Assembly (NCBI GenBank): GCA_959023295.1 | Contig: CAUFBM010000010.1 | Location: forward strand, 1 to 64,000 | DNA length: 64,000 nucleotides | Origin: an uncultured Collinsella sp. | GTDB lineage: Bacteria > Actinomycetota > Coriobacteriia > Coriobacteriales > Coriobacteriaceae | Direction of reading: 5' to 3' | Shown: positions 24,419-32,454 of the stretch, piece after piece | Layout of the letters: each line of letters begins with the position of its first letter | Numbering within the stretch: the first letter of the stretch is position 1 | The notes under the pieces: model-generated | Database searches by the model: none | The model's input: only the letters and a program-made list of their open reading frames with translations | What the model was told of the DNA's origin: nothing | Translations under genes and position numbers: made by a program

Positions 24419-24548
24419 GGACCTGGGCGGGTGTATGGGGCAACATCGATCGCGAGTTCCGCACGCAAAGGAGGCCACTTAATGTGGCCTCCGTCTTGCG
24501 CAGGACTGTCCGAGCAGGTGATGTTGCCCCATACGCCCGCCCAGGTCC
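24419..24548 (-). ncRNA. Structured 3' element B after pcrA
   Basis: Outer arms 24419-24446 and 24521-24548 pair over 28 bp with one exception (a U-G pair on the plus strand, A-C mismatch on the minus). The core repeats that of element A in opposite orientation: GATCGCGAGTTCCGCACG, a central hairpin GGAGGCCAC-ttaat-GTGGCCTCC (24470-24492), then CAGGACTGTCCGAGCAGG. It starts 7 bases past the pcrA stop codon, so relative to its upstream gene it has the same orientation as element A has to manA. Confidence 0.65.
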
Positions 24549-24555
24549 GCCGGGA

Positions 24556-27456
24556 TCACGACAGCTTGACGATCGGTGCAAAACCTTTCATCAGCTTTTT
24601 GGTCTGGCCGGTTTTTTCGAACTGGACCTCGATCATGTCTCCGGCGACCGAGATCACGGTACCGGTGCCAAAGGTCTTGTGGCTCACGGTATCGCCCGCG
24701 GCAAAGTCCTGTGACGCGCTGGCGCGATCGACCTTGCGCTCCACCGTCGGCGACACCTTGGACGACGGCTTTTTAGCTCGCGGCGCGCCCGAACCAAAGG
24801 TCGAGGCAACACGGCCGGCGTCGGGCGAAACCCCGCGATGGCGCTCGGTGCCATAGGTGCTGCCACCAAAGAAATCGTCGAAGCTCGATCCGCCGCGCGA
24901 ACCGGAACCGCCGGTCGAGCGCGTATGCGAACCGAACACCTTGCCGCCATACATATCCGAGCCCATGCCCGAGCCAAAGGTGCCGTGACGGTCGCCGCGC
25001 TTCTCCCAGCCCATGCCCTCAAAACCGGCAGAACCGATACCGCTAAACTCAATATCCTCAAACGGAATCTCGTTGAGGAAACGAGAGCGCGGGTTGGCAG
25101 AGGTCGAGCCGTAGGTGCGACGCGTGGCCGCATAGGTCAGGAACAGGCGCTTACGGGCACGCGTGATGGCAACGTAGGCCAGGCGACGCTCCTCCTCGAG
25201 CTTGCCCGGATCATCGCTGCCGCCAAAGTCGTGCACGTGCGGGAAGATGCCCTCCTCCATGCCGGCCACGAACACCGCCGGGAACTCCAGGCCCTTGGCG
25301 GAGTGGATGGTCATCATGGTAATGGCATGCGTCTCGCCGGCCAGGGAATCCAAGTCGGAGCGCAGGGCCAGCCACTCCATGAGAGCAGGAAGCGCCTTAC
25401 AGGTGAGCGGACCGTAGGTGCGCTCGATCTCGTCGGCATGCACGGCACCCGCCGGCATCTCCGTCGGCGCGGCATACGCGTTGCCCGCAATGGCGGCAGC
25501 CAGGGCATCCTGCGGCGAGAGCGCCGGGGCGGCTAGGCTATCGAGCGGATTGGAACCTGCGGCATCACGCGCGCCAACGAGCGCCTCAAACGAGGATACC
25601 GGGGCAGACGGTCCCGGCTCGGGCGCAGGTGCGCTCACCACGACGGGCTCGGGCTCGGCGCCGGCAGGCACGTCGGCAACACCGGCCGCGCGCAGCTCCT
25701 CTAAGCTCTCGAGCGTACCCTCGATATCCTCGTGCGTCTCCTCAAATTCGGCGGCCACGCCCAGGAATTCCTGGATGTTCTCGGCGCGGCTCTCGGCCTC
25801 CATGGTGCCCTCGGCGCGAAAGGCCTGCAGCAGGCCCGTCTTGTCGACAATCATCTCGACAACGTCCTTGAGCTCGCCGTCCATGCGGCGGCCCTCGCGC
25901 ACCAGCGACACAAAGCTCGACAGGCCATTGCGGACCTTGGCGCTAAACATGCCCGTCTCGGCGCACGCGATCTCGCAGGCTTGGAAGAACGAGCAGCGGT
26001 TGTCGCGCGCCAGCTGCTCGATCTTTTGAATCGAGGTGGAGCCGATGCCGCGGCGCGGCGTGTTGATGACGCGCTTGACGCTCATCTCGTCGGCCGGGTT
26101 CACGATCATCTTGAGGTAGGCCATGACGTCGCGAATCTCGGCGCGGTCGAAGAATCGCGTGCCGCCGACGATCTTGTAGGGCACGCCCGCGCGCAGGAAC
26201 ATATCTTCGAGGATACGCGACTGGGCGTTGGTGCGGTAGAACACGGCGATATCGTCGTAGCTTGTACCCTTGGCATGCAGCTTTTCGATCTCGCCGGCAA
26301 TCCAGCGACCTTCGTCGCGCTCGTCGCTTGCCTGGAAAGCCTGAATCTTCTCGCCATCGCCCTCGGCCGTAAACAGGCGCTTGTCCTTGCGCTGCGAGTT
26401 GTGACGCACCACGGCGTTGGCGGCGCTCAGGATATGACCCGTAGAGCGATAGTTCTGCTCCAGCTTGACGGTCTTGCAGTTTTTAAAGTCCTGCTCAAAG
26501 TCCAGGATGTTGGTGATGTCGGCGCCACGCCAGCTGTAAATGGACTGGTCGTCGTCGCCCACGACCATGAGGTTTTGGTACTTGGCGGCCAGCAGGTTGG
26601 CGATCTCGTACTGGACGTGGTTGGTGTCCTGATACTCGTCGACGCTAATGTAGCGGAAGCGCTCCTGGTACTTGTCGAGCACCTCGGGGCGGGTGCGCAG
26701 TAGCTCGAGCGTGCGCACGAGCAGGTCGTCGAAGTCCATCGCGTTGGCGGCGCGCAGGCGGCGCTCCAGCTCCAGGTAGACTTGCGCGGCCTTTTTGTCG
26801 TTGGGGCTATCGGCGCTCTTGAGCATGTCCTCGGGCCCGATCATGGCGTTTTTAGCAGAGCTGATCTTGCTGCGGATCATGTTGATGGGGAACTGCTTTT
26901 GCTCGATGCCGAGCGCCTGCATAATGTCGCGCACCATGCGCTTTGAGTCGTCGTCATCGTAGATGGTGAATTGACCGGTATAGCCCAGCAGGTCGGCGTC
27001 CTCGCGCAGCATGCGCACGCACATGGCATGGAAGGTGCACACCCACATGCCACGAGTGCCGCTGGGGATGAGTGCCGCCAGACGCTCGCGCATCTCGGCC
27101 GCAGCCTTGTTGGTAAACGTAATGGCAAGAACCTGCCAAGGCTTAACGCCCAGGTCGCCGAGCATATGTGCGATGCGGAAGGTCAAGACGCGGGTCTTGC
27201 CCGAGCCAGCACCGGCAAGGACCAGCAGCGGACCTTCGGTCGTCAGGACCGCTTCGCGCTGGGCGGGGTTAAGACTGTCGATGTCGACAAGCGACTTAGC
27301 GGGCTTGGGTGCCGGTGCGGGAGCATCGTAGATGTCGAGCGGGACGAGCTCGGGCTCCGGCGCAGCGGGGGCAGTGTATGCATCGAGCGGCACGGGTTCC
27401 GGCGCGGGCGGCACGGACGCAGCAGTGTTCTTTTCCCAGGGCAGGGGCTGGGTCAT
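24556..27456 (-). CDS. pcrA: UvrD/PcrA-family ATP-dependent DNA helicase
   Basis: 966 residues. A 3'-5' SF1A helicase for repair and rolling-circle replication. I chose ATG at 27456 (MTQPLPWEKN), preceded by GAGGAG. After a Pro/Ala-rich N-terminal extension of ~75 residues come motif Q/I (LNPAQREAV, LAGAGSGKTRVL), motif II (VDEYQDTNHVQYE), motif III (GDDDQSIYSWRG), motif IV (LEQNYRS), motif V/VI (TIHSAKGLEFP, YVAITRARKRL). An Ala/Pro/Glu-rich insert of about 90 residues sits before TYGPLTCKALPALMEWL. The C-terminal ~80 residues after a Gly/Ser-rich linker form the PcrA Tudor-like domain (GDTVSHKTFGTGTVISV), which in PcrA contacts RNA polymerase. Confidence 0.95.
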   Translation of the reverse strand: MTQPLPWEKNTAASVPPAPEPVPLDAYTAPAAPEPELVPLDIYDAPAPAPKPAKSLVDIDSLNPAQREAVLTTEGPLLVLAGAGSGKTRVLTFRIAHMLGDLGVKPWQVLAITFTNKAAAEMRERLAALIPSGTRGMWVCTFHAMCVRMLREDADLLGYTGQFTIYDDDDSKRMVRDIMQALGIEQKQFPINMIRSKISSAKNAMIGPEDMLKSADSPNDKKAAQVYLELERRLRAANAMDFDDLLVRTLELLRTRPEVLDKYQERFRYISVDEYQDTNHVQYEIANLLAAKYQNLMVVGDDDQSIYSWRGADITNILDFEQDFKNCKTVKLEQNYRSTGHILSAANAVVRHNSQRKDKRLFTAEGDGEKIQAFQASDERDEGRWIAGEIEKLHAKGTSYDDIAVFYRTNAQSRILEDMFLRAGVPYKIVGGTRFFDRAEIRDVMAYLKMIVNPADEMSVKRVINTPRRGIGSTSIQKIEQLARDNRCSFFQACEIACAETGMFSAKVRNGLSSFVSLVREGRRMDGELKDVVEMIVDKTGLLQAFRAEGTMEAESRAENIQEFLGVAAEFEETHEDIEGTLESLEELRAAGVADVPAGAEPEPVVVSAPAPEPGPSAPVSSFEALVGARDAAGSNPLDSLAAPALSPQDALAAAIAGNAYAAPTEMPAGAVHADEIERTYGPLTCKALPALMEWLALRSDLDSLAGETHAITMMTIHSAKGLEFPAVFVAGMEEGIFPHVHDFGGSDDPGKLEEERRLAYVAITRARKRLFLTYAATRRTYGSTSANPRSRFLNEIPFEDIEFSGIGSAGFEGMGWEKRGDRHGTFGSGMGSDMYGGKVFGSHTRSTGGSGSRGGSSFDDFFGGSTYGTERHRGVSPDAGRVASTFGSGAPRAKKPSSKVSPTVERKVDRASASQDFAAGDTVSHKTFGTGTVISVAGDMIEVQFEKTGQTKKLMKGFAPIVKLS

Positions 27457-27598
27457 GGGCGACTCCTCATCTGACGGACGGCGCGCCTGCGGGCAGCGCC
27501 ATAGTTTGAGCCGTACCAGTATACCGAGCCGCGCGGACACCGACGCAAATCACACCACGACTCCGTGCGCCACCGTCAGGCCCGCCCCAGCGAATTTG

Positions 27599-27625
27599 GT
27601 GCATTGGGGTCAGGTTAGTCTGCAC
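27599..27625. repeat. Hairpin element with GGGGTCAGGTTA core
   Basis: GTGCA / TGCAC arms around TTGGGGTCAGGTTAGTC; an inverted relative of the element at 17196-17225. The gap between pcrA and uppP (27457-27789) otherwise contains only the pcrA upstream region and the uppP terminator. Confidence 0.65.
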
Positions 27626-27703
27626 GAATCAATTGACAGTCACGAAACCGCCGATGTCATGGCAGCAGCAGCGAGCGGCAGCCAGGGCGAACAAATTGGC
27701 ATG

Positions 27704-27745
27704 AAAAGGGGGCGGCATAGACCTTTTGGTCATGCCACCCCCTTT
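27704..27745 (-). terminator. Terminator of uppP
   Basis: On the minus strand AAAGGGGGTGGCATGACC-aaaa-GGTCTATGCC-GCCCCCTTTT: a long stem with T4, 45 bases beyond the uppP stop codon. Confidence 0.8.
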
Positions 27746-27789
27746 GAATGACAAGTTGTCGCTCTGGTCGCCGCGCAGCGTCAACCAAG

Positions 27790-28764
27790 TTACAGGCCGA
27801 GCATAGGCTCCAGGACAAAGAAGTACGCGAGCACCACGATGCCCAGGATGATGCGGTAGACGCCGAAGCACTTGAAGTCGTGACGGCGAACGAAGCCCAT
27901 AAGCCACTTGATGGCAATGAGCGACACCACAAAGGCGACGACGCAGCCCACGCCCAGGATGGCGATTTCGTTGGTGCCGAAAGTACCGCCCTTAATAAAG
28001 TACTTGACCAGCTTGAGCGCACTCGCACCAAACATGACGGGAATGGCCAGGAAGAACGTGAACTTAGACGCCACCGAGCGCGTGCAGCCCAGTAGCAGGC
28101 CGCCGATGATCGTGGAGCCGGAGCGCGATGTGCCCGGAATCAGCGAAAGCACCTGGAAGCAACCGATGCCCAGCGCAGTCTTCCAGCTCAGGTCCCCGAG
28201 CGTAGTGATGGAGCCAAAGTCCAGGTTATCGTCATCGTCTGCAGCGGCAGTCGCAGCGGGCGCGGCAAAATGCGCACCGGCGGGGCGTCCGCCCGCTGTC
28301 ACGGCACGCGAACCAAACGAACCGGCAAGAGCGGCCTGGTCGCGTTTGTTCGCGCGCCAGTTCTCGATCACGATAAACAGCACGCCGTACACAATGAGCG
28401 CCAGCGCCACGACGGGAGCATTATAGAAATGTTCCTCCATCCAGTCGTTAAGCGGCAGACCGATCGCCGCGGCGGGAATGCAGCCGAGCACAATCTTGCC
28501 CCACAACACCCAGGTGTCGCGACGGCCCTCCTTGCCCTTGCTGGGAGAAAACGGGTTGAGGTCGTAGAAGAACAGAACGCAGACGGCCAAAATGGCGCCA
28601 AGCTGAATCACGACCAGGAACATATTCCAGAACGTCTCGCTCACGTTCATCTTGACGAACTCGTCCACCAAGATCATGTGACCGGTCGACGAAACAGGCA
28701 GCCATTCGGTAATGCCCTCGACCAGACCCATGAAGGCAGATTTTAGAAGCTCAATGATATCCAA
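27790..28764 (-). CDS. uppP: Undecaprenyl-diphosphatase
   Basis: 324 residues. A membrane enzyme that recycles undecaprenyl pyrophosphate for cell-wall synthesis and gives bacitracin resistance. Motif 1 VEGITEWLPVSSTGH (about residues 14-28) and motif 2 LIPGTSRSGSTI (~residue 208) are intact. I chose TTG at 28764 with GAGGGG 5 bases upstream; the frame upstream is open but noncoding in character. Compared with the usual 265-290 residues it has an extra hydrophilic loop of about 45 residues (~145-190, containing ADDDDNLDFG) before the second motif. Confidence 0.92.
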   Translation of the reverse strand: MDIIELLKSAFMGLVEGITEWLPVSSTGHMILVDEFVKMNVSETFWNMFLVVIQLGAILAVCVLFFYDLNPFSPSKGKEGRRDTWVLWGKIVLGCIPAAAIGLPLNDWMEEHFYNAPVVALALIVYGVLFIVIENWRANKRDQAALAGSFGSRAVTAGGRPAGAHFAAPAATAAADDDDNLDFGSITTLGDLSWKTALGIGCFQVLSLIPGTSRSGSTIIGGLLLGCTRSVASKFTFFLAIPVMFGASALKLVKYFIKGGTFGTNEIAILGVGCVVAFVVSLIAIKWLMGFVRRHDFKCFGVYRIILGIVVLAYFFVLEPMLGL

Positions 28765-29005
28765 AGGGACCCCCTCGTTAGACACCCGCCGATATTGTTC
28801 TGCGGACGGTGCGGGCGGTGTCCCATTATCAACCGTTCGCGGCACGCCTGCGCCTACCCTTACCAAAAATCTCGCCCGTTCACAGAATTGCGAGCGGTCA
28901 AACCGAAATCCTTGGGTATAACTGCAACAAGATAAAGTGTCCGGCGGCCAACGCGTCGCCCGACGCACGAGCCCCGCGCCCGTGCGATAGACCAAGGAGG
29001 AAACC

Positions 29006-29443
29006 ATGAACGAGGGCTATACCAAGGTATTTGTTTCGCTCGACGGTACTGAGCAGCAGGATTTTGTGCTCGCACGCGCCATCAAGGTCGCCGCAAACAA
29101 TGGCGCCAAGCTGATTATCGGCCACGTCATCGATTCCACGGCACTCGAGAGCGCCGGTTCCTATCCGGTCGATCTGGTCAACGGCCTAGAGGAGGCATTT
29201 AAGAACTCCATCGCCAAACAACTCGAAGAGGCCAAGGCCAATCCCGATATTCCCGAGGTCGAGGTTATGATTCGCGCCGGCCGTATTCGCGAGACGCTCA
29301 AGGACGAGATGCTCGACGTGGTCAAGCCCGACCTGGTGCTCTGCGGCGCTCGCGGTCTGTCCTCGATCAAGTATGCGCTCCTGGGCTCGATTTCGACGTT
29401 CCTGCTGCGCAACACCGACTGCGACATCTTGGTCGTAAAGTAG
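29006..29443 (+). CDS. Universal stress protein (UspA family)
   Basis: 145 residues, a single Usp domain. The C-terminal ATP-binding signature G-x2-G-x9-G-S is present in GARGLSSIKYALLGS, followed by DCDILVVK. It starts ATG at 29006 after AAGGAGG. UspA-type proteins are cytoplasmic, often dimeric and induced by stress or growth arrest; the specific role is unknown. It is divergent from uppP and is followed by a 93-base folded element and then a terminator. Confidence 0.92.
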   Translation: MNEGYTKVFVSLDGTEQQDFVLARAIKVAANNGAKLIIGHVIDSTALESAGSYPVDLVNGLEEAFKNSIAKQLEEAKANPDIPEVEVMIRAGRIRETLKDEMLDVVKPDLVLCGARGLSSIKYALLGSISTFLLRNTDCDILVVK

Positions 29444-29456
29444 CGTTGCTCCCACC

Positions 29457-29549
29457 GGCCGCGGGGCCTGCGGGGTTTCCACAGGCACGTCCTCGCCGCT
29501 TCGCGGCTGCGGGATGTGCCCTTAGGAAACCCCTCCCGGCCTCGCGGCC
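29457..29549 (+). ncRNA. Long multi-segment hairpin after uspA
   Basis: Nested complementary segments: GGCCGCGGGGCC with GGCCTCGCGGCC (outer), GGGGTTTCC with GGAAACCCC (29472-29480, 29525-29533), GGCACGTCC with GGATGTGCC, and apical GCCGC-ttc-GCGGC. It starts 14 bases after the uspA stop codon and has no T-tract. Possibly a stability or 3' regulatory element; not the same family as elements A and B. Confidence 0.5.
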
Positions 29550-29590
29550 TTCGCAGCCTTACTTCAGCGAGTTGTCTGATGGAAAAATGG

Positions 29591-29620
29591 CGTGCCGCCC
29601 CGTTTGGGGCGGCACGTTTT
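29591..29620. terminator. Bidirectional terminator between uspA and hipA
   Basis: 11-bp stem CGTGCCGCCCC / GGGGCGGCACG, T4 on the plus side and a T5 (after GCCA) on the minus side. Confidence 0.82.
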
Positions 29621-29641
29621 GTTTGGGATGGCACGTTTTTA

Positions 29642-30934
29642 CTATAAGGCGATCCTGCTTAGACGAGCTTGCACTTCTGGAATGATCTTCTCGAACATTA
29701 CCTCCGCTTCGGGAAAACCCTCTTCTTTGAGACCGCGCGCGGCGTCTCTTAGCGCGTCTGGAACCTCATTGCAGGTATCAGCAATCATTCCGGCGACAAT
29801 TCCCCCGGGCAAACCCGCCCCAATCATTTGGCTCATCACCGACTCGCGCGTTACTTCGTCAATCTTGCGGCTCCCACCAAACGAGACGCCCATCTCACGA
29901 ACGAGACTGGGGTAAACCGTTGTGCACAGCACGTCATAGAGCGGCGCCAACCTCACCTGCTTCCAACTCTCGTCCCATACGAGCGACCAGTTCTTTAGAT
30001 GGTTATCGCAGTTACCTACGGCATAGTCGAACAGCTGGTTATAGCCGACAAGGAACCTGTCCTCCATTTGATTCGTCGACGCCCTTCGCACCGCATCGAC
30101 GATAAGCCCCAGGTAATTGACGCCCGTCGGCTCATATTTAAGCTCAAGCGAGATGCCCTTGGCCTGACAAACATCTTCCTGGTGCAAACGGTATGAAATT
30201 GGCAATCCGTCAACCGAGCGTCCGGCATCATGCGTTACTCGGTCAAATCGCTTCACGGCGATAATTGGCTCGGCATCCTCAACTCGGATAAGAAAACACT
30301 CTTCGGCCGATAGGTCCATCAGAGAAGCGGCTCTCACGCACATCGCTTCGCACACTGTCTCGCCCGGGAACGTTTTCGACCCCGCCTTGAGAATGTGCGT
30401 GGATGGGGCCGCTCCATGAGGCAGGTACCATCCATCACATGGGTCATCGCCCATATGGTAGAGACCGACCTTCGCCTGAGCACCTGCAAGGGAGATTCGA
30501 CTCTCTAGCGCTAAATCAAAAGCAACCTCCGCCGGCGCGTATGCCAGTCCACTTAGCTGTTCCGCGCCTATCTCTTCATAGCCCATTTCGAGACTGTCGG
30601 CCGAAGGTTCTCGCGTCAAAACCAAAGCGCCGACAGGTTCATCGCGGACTAAATCGAGCACCTTAAAGTAATCTCCGCGTTCTGCTCGCGCCCTTTTCTC
30701 AAGGTCCCTGTTGAGCTGCCCCTCCGGAATGATGCCGGAGAAAAAGGAACCCGTTGCGTCCGGACTAAATGTCTCGGCCGACAACGGCAGCGAGGTCGAA
30801 ATCGGGGCCGCATCACCGCTCTGGAGATATTTGGGGCTATAGGTGAATATCGGAAGCCCCGCGTTTTCCTCCAATATGCCAACCAGCTGGTAAGACCCAT
30901 TAAACTCACGGTGAACGAACAGTGTGCCATCCAT
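29642..30934 (-). CDS. hipA: HipA-type serine/threonine kinase toxin
   Basis: 430 residues. HipA toxins phosphorylate a translation component (glutamyl-tRNA synthetase in E. coli) and can induce persistence. Seen: the N-terminal subdomain with FTYSPKYL and FFSGIIPEGQLNRDL, the HipA_C core with SLAGAQAKVGLY, PSTHILKAG, the lysine of IAVKRFDRV, the catalytic loop NCDNHLKNWSLV and the metal-binding APLYDVLC. All key kinase residues appear intact. Its ATG overlaps the hipB stop codon (TAATG), so translation is coupled. It ends in the shared terminator at 29591-29620. Confidence 0.93.
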   Translation of the reverse strand: MDGTLFVHREFNGSYQLVGILEENAGLPIFTYSPKYLQSGDAAPISTSLPLSAETFSPDATGSFFSGIIPEGQLNRDLEKRARAERGDYFKVLDLVRDEPVGALVLTREPSADSLEMGYEEIGAEQLSGLAYAPAEVAFDLALESRISLAGAQAKVGLYHMGDDPCDGWYLPHGAAPSTHILKAGSKTFPGETVCEAMCVRAASLMDLSAEECFLIRVEDAEPIIAVKRFDRVTHDAGRSVDGLPISYRLHQEDVCQAKGISLELKYEPTGVNYLGLIVDAVRRASTNQMEDRFLVGYNQLFDYAVGNCDNHLKNWSLVWDESWKQVRLAPLYDVLCTTVYPSLVREMGVSFGGSRKIDEVTRESVMSQMIGAGLPGGIVAGMIADTCNEVPDALRDAARGLKEEGFPEAEVMFEKIIPEVQARLSRIAL

Positions 30935-31224
30935 TATTTCCCCCTCACCTTCAGAATAAAATCAATATCCACGATGGAGGCGTAATCGAAAATGACACCA
31001 ATTTCGACCGTTGTCCGCCCCCGTTCGATATCACCAATCACACGAAGGCTGCGACCCGTCATAGTCGCGACGTCACGTTGAGTCAAGCCGAGCTCACGCC
31101 TTCTGAGCCTAAGGGCCTTCCCTATCTCAGCGGGATCGAAAACCGTGCGCTCCGAGAAAGCGACTTCCGACGGTTTGAGCTTGACGCGCCCATCCAGCTT
31201 TTTAATCGTTGTCACCGTTCTCAT
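30934..31224 (-). CDS. hipB: HipB-type antitoxin, XRE-family repressor
   Basis: 96 residues. The ATG at 31224 has GGAGG 4 bases upstream. The helix-turn-helix lies at about residues 32-70 (IGKALRLRRRELGLTQRDVATMTGRSLRVIGDIERG), preceded by an unusual 30-residue basic N-terminus and ending in a short C-terminal strand (IDFILKVRGK). HipB binds and inactivates HipA and represses the operon. Three evenly spaced palindromic boxes at 31238-31335 upstream are the likely operators. Confidence 0.9.
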   Translation of the reverse strand: MRTVTTIKKLDGRVKLKPSEVAFSERTVFDPAEIGKALRLRRRELGLTQRDVATMTGRSLRVIGDIERGRTTVEIGVIFDYASIVDIDFILKVRGK

Positions 31225-31237
31225 GACGCCTCCAGCT

Positions 31238-31335
31238 ATATTCCTGCCCGTGAACATAGTATAAAACTGTAGCACTATGTTCATGTACGGGAATATAGTG
31301 TCGACTACATTAGCAATGTTCCCGTTCGGGAATAT
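31238..31335 (-). promoter_or_regulatory. hipBA promoter with three phased operator boxes
   Basis: Three 20-bp boxes of the form ATGTTC-N7-GGAATAT at 31238-31257 (reverse orientation), 31277-31296 and 31316-31335. Their centres are exactly 39 bp apart. The half-sites are imperfect inverted repeats (ATRTTCc/gGAAYAT). On the minus strand a TATACT -10 (31262-31257) sits between boxes 1 and 2, so binding would block the promoter. Confidence 0.75.
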
Positions 31336-31401
31336 AGCTGCCGAAAAGCCTGATTTCTTCTTAAATGGGAAGATCCTGAACGTCTACGCTATACGGGCTG
31401 A

Positions 31402-32445
31402 CTACTCAAAGTATTGGAACTTGTTGGTTGAGAAGGCAAACGTGACGACGAAGCCTTCGCCGGAGTCGGATGCTGCGGTGACGTCGATGCCCATCTTGGA
31501 GCACAGACGCGCCACCAGGTAGAGGCCGATGCCCGTTGCGTGCTTGGTGGTGCGGCCGTTGTCGCCGGTAAAGCCCCTCTCGAACACGCGCGGCAGGTCG
31601 GCCGCGCTCACGCCGCAGCCGTTGTCCGCGACGGTAAGCTCGATGCGTTCGCCCGCCAGGCCCTCGTCCAGCAACGCGCCCGAAAACACGATCTTCGCGC
31701 CGTCCTCGCGCGCATATTTAATACTGTTCTGAATAAGCTGGCCCAGAATAAACTCGAGCCATTTCTCGTCGGTAAAGACCTCGAAATCGAGGTTCTCGCA
31801 CACCGGGGCCACGTGCGCCGCGATGAGCTCACGCGCGTTGGCCTTAATCGCGCCCGTCACCAAGGTCTTGAGATCCCAACGGCGAATCAGGTAGTCGCGC
31901 TCCACGACTTCCGAGCGCGCGTAGTACAGCGCCTGGTCGATATAGCGCTCCACGCGAGCCAGCTCACGGCCCAGGTCATCCACGCGCGACAGGTCGTCTT
32001 CGCTGCCATCCAGGTTTTCCAAAATCAGGTGAGCCGCCGCCAGGGGCAGCTTGGCCTCGTGGACCCAGCTCTCGATATAGTCGCGATAGTCATCGGTCTG
32101 ACGCCGGCCTTCGGCAACCTCGTCGCAAGCGGCTTTGCCCACCCGGCGCAAGGCCTCGTACTCGAGCTCGCCCTCGGCATAGGTCGGGCATTGCACCATC
32201 TCCTGCACCCATGCGGGACTCTCGAGCTCCTCTGCCGCACGCTCCAGCTGGCGCAGAAAACGGCGGCGACGCGCATACTCGATCACGATGCCGAGCATAC
32301 CAAAGATAAAGGACACGCCGACCGCCACGACCACAATAGATGTCGAAGCACCGGCGACCGTCAGCACAAAGCAGCTCAGCAGCACGCCGCACGTCCACAC
32401 GGCGACGGGAAGCAGTGCATCTTTAAAGAACTTGCCAAACGACAT
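31402..32445 (-). CDS. Intramembrane-sensing histidine kinase (BceS/GraS-like)
   Basis: 347 residues. Two N-terminal transmembrane helices (about 8-55) with almost no external loop, then a HisKA-like helix with WVHEAKLPLAAAH (phospho-His near residue 129). The HATPase domain has QNSIKYAR (N box), ADNGCGV (G1) and TGIGLYL (G2). This layout is typical of kinases that detect cell-wall antibiotics through an ABC transporter. No such transporter is adjacent. It follows the response regulator gene by 9 bases. Start ATG at 32445. Confidence 0.92.
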   Translation of the reverse strand: MSFGKFFKDALLPVAVWTCGVLLSCFVLTVAGASTSIVVVAVGVSFIFGMLGIVIEYARRRRFLRQLERAAEELESPAWVQEMVQCPTYAEGELEYEALRRVGKAACDEVAEGRRQTDDYRDYIESWVHEAKLPLAAAHLILENLDGSEDDLSRVDDLGRELARVERYIDQALYYARSEVVERDYLIRRWDLKTLVTGAIKANARELIAAHVAPVCENLDFEVFTDEKWLEFILGQLIQNSIKYAREDGAKIVFSGALLDEGLAGERIELTVADNGCGVSAADLPRVFERGFTGDNGRTTKHATGIGLYLVARLCSKMGIDVTAASDSGEGFVVTFAFSTNKFQYFE

Positions 32446-32454
32446 GGACAGCCC

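Noticed and set aside
24162..24714. Small proteins encoded across elements A and B
   Set aside because: Open frames exist, but the similar peptide segments arise from the shared structured core; there is no ribosome site and the pairing constraints explain the conservation.
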